This document shows, one piece after another, positions 15,564 to 23,360 of a stretch of 35,965 nt of DNA; the first letter of the stretch is position 1; each line of letters begins with the position of its first letter. The notes under the pieces were generated by a model, which was not told the DNA's origin, made no database searches, and saw nothing but the letters and a program-made list of their open reading frames with translations. The DNA comes from Candidatus Fermentibacterota bacterium (GTDB lineage: Bacteria; JAFGKV01). The translations under genes were made by a program, and so were the position numbers. The stretch covers positions 1 through 35,965 of the forward strand of contig JAFGKV010000297.1 of NCBI GenBank assembly GCA_016928395.1, read 5' to 3'.

Positions 15564-16295
15564 ATGAAACGACCATTCATGGCGGTGGGGCTGGCCATTG
15601 CGGTGATCTCCTGCGGGCACGGAGCACGGTTTCGCCCCGGTCCGTGGGTTTCCCCTCGGCCGGACAGCTTAGCGACGGCGGACACTCTGCTGGCCTCGGG
15701 ACGCGTGCTGGCCACAGAGGGAACCATCAGATTCCGTGCCCGGTGGGCAGCGGCGGCGTGCAAGGAGAACCTTCGGGTGCAGGTGTTCGGCACGGACGGC
15801 AGTTTCATCGCCGACATTTCCTTCAGCGCAGACAGCCTCAGCGCCTTCCTGCCCGGCCTTATGGAATGCCACCAAGGCGCGATCGTCGACGTGCCGTTGG
15901 ATTCACTGCTGGGTATCACCGTTCCGTGGAAAACCGGGTTGACAGTCTTGTGGGCCACGCTCTGGCCCGGCCGAATCACCGCACCTTGGGTGTCTGGCAG
16001 CCTGGGGCATCGACAGGGGTGGTATGCTCCCAGTCACGGCGCGTTCGTCCAGATCCACCCGCGTTGGCGTCTGCCGCAGTATCTGTCGTTCACCGACGGA
16101 AGTTCTTGCCTGAGCATGGAAGTGCGCTCGTGGAAATCGACCACCGCGGGGATGCTGCCATCTGCGCTCAGGTTCTCGTGGCCGGCGCGGGATGTTGAGA
16201 TGTGGATAGATCTATCGATTCGAGAGACGGAGGCCATCGAAAGTGCGGCGTTGCAGTCCATCTGTCCGCCGGGCGCGCATGCGCACGCTTGGTAA
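15564..16295 (+). CDS. Lipoprotein, possibly LolB/DUF4292-like
   Basis: A 243-residue lipoprotein. The first residues MKRPFMAVGLAIAVISC form a short lipoprotein signal with the lipidated cysteine at 17. The mature part shows a beta-rich half-barrel pattern: LASGRVLATEGTIRFRARW, LRVQVFGTDGSFIADISFS, then a LDSLLGI helix, and later strands ALRFSWPARDVEMWIDLSI. This order resembles lipoprotein-binding LolB or DUF4292 folds that hold acyl chains; the similarity is structural judgement, not a strong motif. The 3' end overlaps the start of the protease-propeller-barrel gene, so the two are very likely made together. A GGGAG lies a rather long 13 bases before the ATG. Confidence 0.65.
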   Translation: MKRPFMAVGLAIAVISCGHGARFRPGPWVSPRPDSLATADTLLASGRVLATEGTIRFRARWAAAACKENLRVQVFGTDGSFIADISFSADSLSAFLPGLMECHQGAIVDVPLDSLLGITVPWKTGLTVLWATLWPGRITAPWVSGSLGHRQGWYAPSHGAFVQIHPRWRLPQYLSFTDGSSCLSMEVRSWKSTTAGMLPSALRFSWPARDVEMWIDLSIRETEAIESAALQSICPPGAHAHAW

Positions 16296-19023
16296 GGCGC
16301 TCGGTCTCCTCCTATGCGCGGGCGCTGCATCCGCTGACTACGGATTCGGCAAGAACAAGATCACCTACGGCCACCACGGCTGGTGGGAGATCGATGTAGG
16401 AAGCTACCGCATCCACTACCCCCAGGGGTTCGAGAAAATCGGCCAGTTCTCCGCCAGGTATGTCGATCAGCTGGCACCCGCGGTGGAGGATCTCATTGGC
16501 ATCCAAAGCAATCGAACTGTCCCCATCGTGGTCTATGGCTCTCACATGGCGTTCTTGGAGACAAGGATCCTTCCCCAGATCCTACCTGAAGGTGTCGGCG
16601 GCTTCACGGAGTTCATCCAGGGCCGGGTGGTCGTTCCCAATACCGGTGCCAGCGGTGAACTACGTCACGTCTTGATTCACGAATTGACCCACGCATTGAT
16701 GCTGGAGAAGCTTGCCCATGTCTCCAGACTCCACCGGCGCATGAGGCTCCCGTCGGTGCCCCTGTGGTTCACCGAGGGCTTGGCCGAATACGCCAGCACG
16801 GCCTGGACCGCGCAGGAAGAGATGATACTGGGGGACGCATTCCTTGACGGGAAGGTCCCCCCGTTGAGAGACATGTGGCAACTCAACGGGACGTACCTCT
16901 TGTACTGCGCAGGACACTCGCTGCTTACGTTCATGAGCGAGACATACGGCGAAGGATGGATTCGCCAGGTCCTCCAAACCCTGGGCTCAGCCGCCTCCTT
17001 CGATGAGGCCCTGGAACGAGCCACAGGCCTGAGTCAGGACGCCCTCGGCACTCGGTGGCGTCAGTGGCTGGGCGTGCACTTCGCCTACCTCCTGAGCCGT
17101 GATGAGGCCGCTGTTCGCTACGCCCGCGCCTTGCCCTCTACCGATGCGTTCTTCAGCCCCGTCGTGTGGGGCCAGACCTCCGACACCGTGGCGGTGCTCT
17201 CCTATGGCGACGGGTATGCGTCGGTGTTCACGTCGTGCACCGTTACACCCGAACGGCGACCTCGGCGCATCGTCAAGGCCGGCGGCAGGGAGGGTGTCGA
17301 GTCGTTGCACCTGTTCCGCTCGCGCTTGGGATCCAGCGGCACGGGCAACCTCGCGTTCATCGCCAAATCCGACGACCGTGACGCCTTGTACGTCGCCGAC
17401 GGACGAAGCGGCAGAATCCTGAGCAAGTGGAGACTTCCGGGCATTCGCTCCATGTCAAGCCCTTCCTTTTCACCGTCGGAATCGCTCCTGGCATTCTCTG
17501 GCATGGACACGCTGGGCATGGTTGACCTCTTCCTGCTCGACACCGCCACGGGCGCCGTGTCTCGGCTCACCCACGACGTGTTCGATGACGGTTCACCCGC
17601 ATTCAGTCCCGACGGCGCTCACCTGGTTTTCCACTCCGATAGGATGCCCGGTGGTCCGGCCCGATGCTCCAATCTCTACCTGCTGGAGTTGGCCAGCGGT
17701 GGCGTCTCTCAACTGACATGCGGACCGTATCAGGATCGGGATCCCGTGTGGTCGCCAGTGAGCGGCGACATCGCCTTCGTGTCGGATCGAGGCACGGGGA
17801 TCGGATTGTGGGCCACGGACGGACAACGCCTGCGACCGCTGGTGCACGTACAAGGTGGCGCCTTTGACCCGGCGTGGAGCCGTGACGGCAGTCGGCTCTA
17901 CTTCGCGACGTACCGGCATGGAACCTACCACGTGCATGTGGCGCGAGCGTCCGAGTTCGATGCACCCTGGACCGCGCAGGCCAGTGCCGACTGCGGAGGA
18001 TTCTGGGAGGAACCCGGGGACTCCGTGCTTCCGGTCGCCCGCCGGTATTCTCCCCGGTACAACCTCGACATCGCGAGCGGCATGCTGACCTATGACCCGG
18101 CCCAGACCGGAGGCGGGGGTGCCAATGTAGTGCTCAGCGATGTATTGGGCGAGAAGCGGGTCTATCTTCATGTCAGCAATGGCGCCGAGACGACTGACGA
18201 CTTTCTCTCCAGCTTCAATCTGGCCGTGGCCTATGCCAATCTGAGACCGCGGCTTGCCTACTCCATCGGCGTATTCAGGCTGTCCGTCACGGATCAGACA
18301 TCGATTGACAATCTCGGTTGGGAACGGCGACACAATGGCGCGGCCCTATTCCTGAGCTACCCCTTGAGTCGCTACCACCGCATGGAAGCGGGCGGCAGCG
18401 TACGGATGGTGGAGGATCTCGTCGATGGAACCCAACAAACGGAAGTGTTCGGCGAGGTGGGCTATGCTCGGGACACGGCGGTGTGGGGCTTTGAGGGCCC
18501 GTGGGATGGCACGAGACTCGGCGCCAAGCTGGAAGCCGCGGTGGACGCGGGTTCAGGAGCCTTCATCCGATGTGAGTTCTTCGCGGATGGGAGGTGGTAC
18601 CTTCGCCTCTCTCGAATGTGTACTCTAGCGAACCGTCTGCAGTGGTGGCAGAGCAGCGGCGCGGATCCCCGGCGCTTCGGCCTGGGAGGGGCTTTCAGCC
18701 TCCGCGGATGGGCCGACCACCGGATGCTGGGCAGGAAACGTCTTCTGGCCAACATCGAGCTTCGATTCCCCCTGCTCATGGGTATTCGGTTGCTGACGCC
18801 CGCGGGGGAGATGGCGCTCGGTCCTCTCAGAGGAGCGCTCTTCTTTGACGCAGGCAGAGCGTGGGACGACGACTTCCCGGGGCTGGTGGGGAGCGTGGGT
18901 GGCGGACTCCGGCTGAACGTCGGCGGATATCTTGTGCTACGCCTTGACAGGGCTGCGCGAACAGACTTCCACGCCATGCCGGGAAAGACCAGAACCCAGT
19001 TCTTCTTCGGCTGGAGCTACTGA
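16243..19023 (+). CDS. HExxH protease / TolB-like propeller / outer-membrane barrel fusion
   Basis: A 926-residue exported protein with three modules. After a signal peptide (through about residue 31), residues 50-300 form a gluzincin-like peptidase: IHELTHALMLE places the zinc histidines at 146 and 150 and the catalytic Glu147, and FTEGLAEYAS supplies the third ligand Glu178. Residues about 300-620 are TolB/WD40-like propeller blades, for example SPSFSPSESLLAFSG, SPAFSPDGAHLVFHSDR and DPAWSRDGSRLYFATYRHG. Residues about 640-926 are an amphipathic beta-barrel of bacterial surface antigen (Omp85-like) type with GLGGAFSLRGWADHRMLGRK, GALFFDAGRAWDD and a terminal aromatic FFFGWSY. I take GTG 16243 because GGAGG lies 9 bases upstream; ATG 16279 is the alternative. 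It overlaps the lipoprotein gene. Confidence 0.85.
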   Translation: MRRCSPSVRRARMRTLGKALGLLLCAGAASADYGFGKNKITYGHHGWWEIDVGSYRIHYPQGFEKIGQFSARYVDQLAPAVEDLIGIQSNRTVPIVVYGSHMAFLETRILPQILPEGVGGFTEFIQGRVVVPNTGASGELRHVLIHELTHALMLEKLAHVSRLHRRMRLPSVPLWFTEGLAEYASTAWTAQEEMILGDAFLDGKVPPLRDMWQLNGTYLLYCAGHSLLTFMSETYGEGWIRQVLQTLGSAASFDEALERATGLSQDALGTRWRQWLGVHFAYLLSRDEAAVRYARALPSTDAFFSPVVWGQTSDTVAVLSYGDGYASVFTSCTVTPERRPRRIVKAGGREGVESLHLFRSRLGSSGTGNLAFIAKSDDRDALYVADGRSGRILSKWRLPGIRSMSSPSFSPSESLLAFSGMDTLGMVDLFLLDTATGAVSRLTHDVFDDGSPAFSPDGAHLVFHSDRMPGGPARCSNLYLLELASGGVSQLTCGPYQDRDPVWSPVSGDIAFVSDRGTGIGLWATDGQRLRPLVHVQGGAFDPAWSRDGSRLYFATYRHGTYHVHVARASEFDAPWTAQASADCGGFWEEPGDSVLPVARRYSPRYNLDIASGMLTYDPAQTGGGGANVVLSDVLGEKRVYLHVSNGAETTDDFLSSFNLAVAYANLRPRLAYSIGVFRLSVTDQTSIDNLGWERRHNGAALFLSYPLSRYHRMEAGGSVRMVEDLVDGTQQTEVFGEVGYARDTAVWGFEGPWDGTRLGAKLEAAVDAGSGAFIRCEFFADGRWYLRLSRMCTLANRLQWWQSSGADPRRFGLGGAFSLRGWADHRMLGRKRLLANIELRFPLLMGIRLLTPAGEMALGPLRGALFFDAGRAWDDDFPGLVGSVGGGLRLNVGGYLVLRLDRAARTDFHAMPGKTRTQFFFGWSY

Positions 19024-19035
19024 GAAACGCCGGCT

Positions 19036-21060
19036 GTGGGCCCGCTGGATACGCCCGTGAGACTGCTCCGCGGTGTCGGACCCTCAACGGAGAAGCTGCT
19101 TCAGCGCCTTGGCCTGCATAGCATCCGTGATCTCCTGCTTCATCTGCCCATTCGACACATCGATCGCTCCCACATCGTACCCATTTCGACCGTGCGTCCC
19201 GGCCAGGAATGCGTCCTGTCCGGCACGCTGGGGCCCCCCACTGCGATGTATATCCGCGGACGCCGGCGGGGAGCTTCCGCGTCGCTGACTGACGAGTCGG
19301 GATCAATTCGCTGCGTGTGGTTCACGGCGGCCCCATGGGTCTCCCGCTGGTCCGACATCGGAAGGGTGATTGTCTCCGGGCGCGCGTCCCGTCACAGCCC
19401 GCTGTCTCTGCTTCATCCGCAGATCGAAGAGCTGGGAGATGAACGGGATCCCTACGTGCCAGTATACGGCGTGACGGAAGGCCTGAGCCAGCGGCGGATA
19501 CGTTCAATCATCCGAACCGCACTTGATGGCCTTGCGGCCTCGGTGCCGAGCCTGGTGCCGACCGACTACGACGATGGAACCAAACTCCCGTCATTGACCA
19601 CCGCCCTTCGTGCCGCTCACTACCCATCGTCGCCGGAGGAGGGTCGAAGGAGCGCCGAACGAGTTCGCCTGGAAGCCCTCATACCACTTCAGGTAGTGGT
19701 GCTACGGCGCAAAGCGCTCCTCAATGAACGTTCCGCTCCCGCAATGACCCTGCCTGCCGACTCACTGGCTGCCTTTCTGCGGAACCTGCCCTTCACCCTC
19801 ACCAGGTCACAAGCGGATGCACTGGTTCAGATACGAAAGGATCTGGCTTCATCCCGCCCCATGCATCGGCTGCTCCAGGGTGACGTGGGCTCGGGCAAGA
19901 CCGTAGTTGCGGTGGGTGCCTGCATAGTGGCACTGACCCACGGCTACCAAGCGGCCTTGATGGCCCCCACCGAAGTGCTGGCCGACCAGCACGCCCGCGT
20001 GATCACGCCGTGGATCCGGGGCATAGGCCACCAAATCGGCGTGCTCACCGGTGCATCGTCGGCAAAGCAGCGTCGAGAGCTACACGAATCCGTGGGCACG
20101 GGTGACCCCCTCCTCATGATCGGCACCCATGCACTGCTCCAGGAATCCGTTCACTTCCGCCGACTTGGTGTGGTAATCGTTGATGAACAGCACCGGTTCG
20201 GCATCGCGCAGCGGGCCTGCCTGGCCGGCAAGGGCCAATCGCCACACATGCTGGTCATGACAGCAACTCCCATTCCCCGAAGCCTGGCCATGACCGTCTA
20301 CGGTCATCTGGATGTCTCAGTGCTCTCCGACAAGCCTACGGGGCGCAAACCAATACGAACCGCATGGTATGATAGTGCCCGGCGCACCGAGGCACTCAAG
20401 GTGTTTCGCGACCACCTGGATCAGGGAACACAGGGCTTCGTGGTGGCGCCCCTGGTGGAGGAAGCCCCGAACCGAGAGATACGAGGCGCAATCGAGCTTC
20501 ACCGCGAGCTATCCTTTGGCATCCTGAAGGGCGTCCCCACCGGGCTGGTCCACGGAAGAATGCCCGCCGCCGAGAAGGACCGCATCATCGAAGCCTTCCG
20601 CGCCGGGGAGTTTCAGGTTCTTGTCTGCACCACCGTGGTCGAAGTCGGCCTTGACGCTCCGGGGGCGGGTGTCCTCTTGGTAGACGGCGCAGAGCGCTTC
20701 GGGCTCTCGCAGCTCCACCAGTTGCGGGGACGAATCGGCCGGGGAGGGCAGGAGGGGCTGTGCCTGCTGCTTACCGGTCAGGAGATTACGGTGGAGGCGG
20801 AGCGCCGCATCAACGCCATGCTCGAAACCGCGGATGGATTTTGCCTGGCGGAACTGGATTTGGCGCAGCGCGGCCCCGGCGCTCTTCTGGGTCCGGCGCA
20901 GCACGGCATGATCGCCGGAGCTCTTACCGCCGATCCGCGGCTCGTCGCCATGGCCCGAGCCTGCGCCCTGCGCATTATGGAGCAGGGGGCGCCGCCAGAA
21001 GCCAATATTGAGGCGCTGCTTACGGAGTTTGAGGATGCCTCTGGACTGGGGGCCGGTTGA
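19036..21060 (+). CDS. recG: ATP-dependent DNA helicase RecG
   Basis: A 674-residue helicase that remodels stalled replication forks and branched recombination intermediates. The N-terminal LDTPVRLLRGVGPSTEKLL begins the RecG wedge/OB domain. The helicase core shows Walker A GDVGSGKT (282-289), Walker B DEQH (383-386), TATPIPR, and motif VI inside LSQLHQLRGRIGRGG. Length is normal. The start is GTG, 12 bases after the fusion gene; no strong ribosome site is seen. Its last 41 bases overlap the 3' end of the opposite-strand glycosyltransferase. Confidence 0.96.
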   Translation: MGPLDTPVRLLRGVGPSTEKLLQRLGLHSIRDLLLHLPIRHIDRSHIVPISTVRPGQECVLSGTLGPPTAMYIRGRRRGASASLTDESGSIRCVWFTAAPWVSRWSDIGRVIVSGRASRHSPLSLLHPQIEELGDERDPYVPVYGVTEGLSQRRIRSIIRTALDGLAASVPSLVPTDYDDGTKLPSLTTALRAAHYPSSPEEGRRSAERVRLEALIPLQVVVLRRKALLNERSAPAMTLPADSLAAFLRNLPFTLTRSQADALVQIRKDLASSRPMHRLLQGDVGSGKTVVAVGACIVALTHGYQAALMAPTEVLADQHARVITPWIRGIGHQIGVLTGASSAKQRRELHESVGTGDPLLMIGTHALLQESVHFRRLGVVIVDEQHRFGIAQRACLAGKGQSPHMLVMTATPIPRSLAMTVYGHLDVSVLSDKPTGRKPIRTAWYDSARRTEALKVFRDHLDQGTQGFVVAPLVEEAPNREIRGAIELHRELSFGILKGVPTGLVHGRMPAAEKDRIIEAFRAGEFQVLVCTTVVEVGLDAPGAGVLLVDGAERFGLSQLHQLRGRIGRGGQEGLCLLLTGQEITVEAERRINAMLETADGFCLAELDLAQRGPGALLGPAQHGMIAGALTADPRLVAMARACALRIMEQGAPPEANIEALLTEFEDASGLGAG

Positions 21061-23029
21061 CATTGGCTTTGCGGTGCGGGCGCTTACTGGTTTCCAATGC
21101 TCCCGACGGAAGGCGTCCTTGCTGCCTTAGTTGACGCTCCGTCTCCTGACGCGACGCCTCTTCGGGAAAGTAGGTTTCCGTCTGCCTCGCGAACACTACG
21201 ACATAGTCCAATGCAACCGCCTTCATGCGCAACGGCGTGCCGTCCGGTGCGCGATCCGGACGATGGGTCGAGAAACGTAGGTCCACCCGACCCACGTGCC
21301 CGGGGAGGAATTCCGGCGGCTCGAACATCAGCAGGTAGTGCCGCCATCCACCCCCCATCTCGACCTGCGTCTTGCGCCGCTTGTTGAGGTCAACGCTTAC
21401 CTTCTGAGGGAGTTTGTAGGGCTCAGCCCGAAAAATCACGACGGATGCGGGCCGGTTGTTCTCGAGCGGGAAGTTCAACCGGGCGTGAGCGCCCAGGGCC
21501 CACGAAAACGTGAATGGCCCACCCGGACCATCCGACCGTTCCAGCCTCGAATCGATGTTGTCAACGTAGTGCCCTGCAGCTTCCGCAGTGCCGATGTCCA
21601 GCCCGCCGACCTTGACGAGGCGAGTCACCTTCACCCGTGGCTTAGATTGCCCCCCCGAAGGCGTACCCTCGCATAGCCAGATGGTCGAAACTCGATCAAG
21701 GTTGGGCCCGGCGTCATACCTGGCAAGCCAGTTTTCCCCACGCACCAGATGTGCCCACTGCATCCGTGACGCAGCCCACACCATGTAGACCTTCATGTCA
21801 TCCGGCGAGACCAGCACCATATCGCCGGCTCGGACTTCTGTCTCGATGAACGAAGCCGCCTCCTCCCAGATGGATGCCTGAACCCGGGCGGACCCCGGTG
21901 GAGAACGCCACCCGAGGCCCCCGAGCACGGCCCCACAGAGCCCAAGCAGGGCGAACTCCCGGGCGTTGGGTCCTCCAGCTGAATACGGGATCAGCCGGGA
22001 GACGCCTATGCCGACAAGAAGGAGAAAGAGTGGCAAGATGGCCGCAGTCCCTCCCGTGGAGACGGCGGTGGCCGTGGTTCGGTGGAACGCAAACAGACAG
22101 GGTACGTAGAGCAAAACCAGCACAAGAAGATAGAAGGTCGGCATCACGCTCTTGGTACTGAGGAGCACTCTTCCTGTGGCCAGGGAAACGCGCTCGGTAC
22201 GAAGGCCCAACACCGCCCCGAAGACCGCCGCCAGCAACAACGGAACAAACCCCCAGACGCTGCCGGAGCCGTAGCCTCGAACGATGGCATCGTAGAATGA
22301 AGATGCCGTGATGCGCACAGGCGATGGCGGCAACTGGACGAGCCGGCCCAAGAACACGAACCATGGTGCAAAGAGCACACCCGCAAGCGCGGTGGCCACG
22401 ACCGCCTCGCCGACCGGGGGCCGACCGGGGTCTCGAGCCCGGTTCAGCTTGCTGTACCATAGAATGCTGGCGCCCAGAGCACACCAGACCAATGCGTACA
22501 GGAGCAGGCCATAGACATGCCAGTAGAGCATGAAGACCGTTGCCAGCAGGAACACCACCCACGCCCGGGAACCCTGGCGCTTCCATCCCGAAAGAAAGGC
22601 ATTGACCGCCAGAAGAAGGGCGAGAAGAAGCCCGCTGTCCGGTCCAAAGGTTCTTGCCATTCCTGCGGCCGCAGGGGAACACGCATAGACTACACCGGCG
22701 GTCATCCCCGCCATCCGCGAGACATGCCGTATGCCGAGACGGACAACCAGCACGATGGTCAGTAGACTGGCGACGATGGAAGGCAAGCGGAGCAGCCATG
22801 GATCTCTCGTGATCCTCGCCCAGATTCCCACCCCCACCCAGAAAGGCGTCGGGTGCGGCATGACCGACCCGGTTCTCATGGATGCGGCCAACTCGTCGGC
22901 GCCCAGCAAACCACCGGTCAGAGACATGATCTCCCCGTCGGATAGGCTTCCCCCGCCGGGAAGCGTGACAATCACCAGCACATGGAGTGCCAGCATCACT
23001 GCCATGAAGACCCTATCAGTCCGTTTCAT
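21020..23029 (-). CDS. GT-C membrane glycosyltransferase (GT39/ArnT-like) with C-terminal sandwich domain
   Basis: A 669-residue membrane protein starting at ATG 23029, chosen because AGGAGG lies 5 bases upstream; a longer frame has no ribosome site. The first helix FMAVMLALHVLVIVTLPG is followed by the short loop GGSLSDGEIMS, where the acidic residues stand in the place of the GT-C metal/donor motif. About ten further helices follow, for example VFLLATVFMLYWHVYGLLLY and FYLLVLVLLYVPCLFAF. GT-C enzymes use lipid-linked sugars outside the inner membrane. The C-terminal 200 residues are soluble, with a jelly-roll-like pattern (FSWALGAHARLNFPL, VDLRFSTHRPDRAPDGTPLR). Acceptor unknown. It stands alone on this strand between two plus-strand blocks. 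Confidence 0.8.
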   Translation of the reverse strand: MKRTDRVFMAVMLALHVLVIVTLPGGGSLSDGEIMSLTGGLLGADELAASMRTGSVMPHPTPFWVGVGIWARITRDPWLLRLPSIVASLLTIVLVVRLGIRHVSRMAGMTAGVVYACSPAAAGMARTFGPDSGLLLALLLAVNAFLSGWKRQGSRAWVVFLLATVFMLYWHVYGLLLYALVWCALGASILWYSKLNRARDPGRPPVGEAVVATALAGVLFAPWFVFLGRLVQLPPSPVRITASSFYDAIVRGYGSGSVWGFVPLLLAAVFGAVLGLRTERVSLATGRVLLSTKSVMPTFYLLVLVLLYVPCLFAFHRTTATAVSTGGTAAILPLFLLLVGIGVSRLIPYSAGGPNAREFALLGLCGAVLGGLGWRSPPGSARVQASIWEEAASFIETEVRAGDMVLVSPDDMKVYMVWAASRMQWAHLVRGENWLARYDAGPNLDRVSTIWLCEGTPSGGQSKPRVKVTRLVKVGGLDIGTAEAAGHYVDNIDSRLERSDGPGGPFTFSWALGAHARLNFPLENNRPASVVIFRAEPYKLPQKVSVDLNKRRKTQVEMGGGWRHYLLMFEPPEFLPGHVGRVDLRFSTHRPDRAPDGTPLRMKAVALDYVVVFARQTETYFPEEASRQETERQLRQQGRLPSGALETSKRPHRKANVNRPPVQRHPQTP

Positions 23030-23131
23030 CCCGTCCTCCTGATGTCGCGATGGGGGTGCGGTGTGCTGCGAGTACCGCAGGTCATTGCGGGCAACACGGG
23101 GGCAGAGGCCGCAAACGCATGGGCAGGAACC

Positions 23132-23160
23132 ATCTTCGGTGGTTGACCGGTAACTGTCAA
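23132..23160 (-). promoter_or_regulatory. Possible promoter for the GT-C glycosyltransferase
   Basis: On the minus strand a perfect TTGACA (23160-23155) is followed after 17 bases by GAAGAT (23137-23132), which matches -10 positions 2, 5 and 6. It lies about 100 bases before the ATG in the 331-base divergent gap 23030-23360, which holds no gene. Confidence 0.4.
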
Positions 23161-23286
23161 GCCGGAATGAGCTCACCACCGGAGGTGAACACCCCACCTG
23201 TGGCCCAAGCGCGAACTCCAAAACGCCGCGGTCTTCTCGCAGAGGCACGACGATGCACCGTGAACTGCCATAAGTCACCGTCTCGC

Positions 23287-23315
23287 TTGTCAATCGGCGT
23301 CTCGTCATCTATCCT
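23287..23315 (+). promoter_or_regulatory. Probable promoter for the FG-GAP repeat gene
   Basis: TTGTCA at 23287 and TATCCT at 23310 are separated by exactly 17 bases, matching five and four of six consensus positions. Transcription would begin near 23322, leaving a leader of about 40 bases before the ATG at 23361. Confidence 0.5.
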
Positions 23316-23360
23316 ACGCCGCGTCGCATCGGAAGGACGCCATGGAGACAAGGAGGTACT

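Noticed and set aside
15128-15979. 283-aa minus-strand open frame
   Set aside because: Antisense to pcm and the lipoprotein gene; composition is that of a shadow frame.
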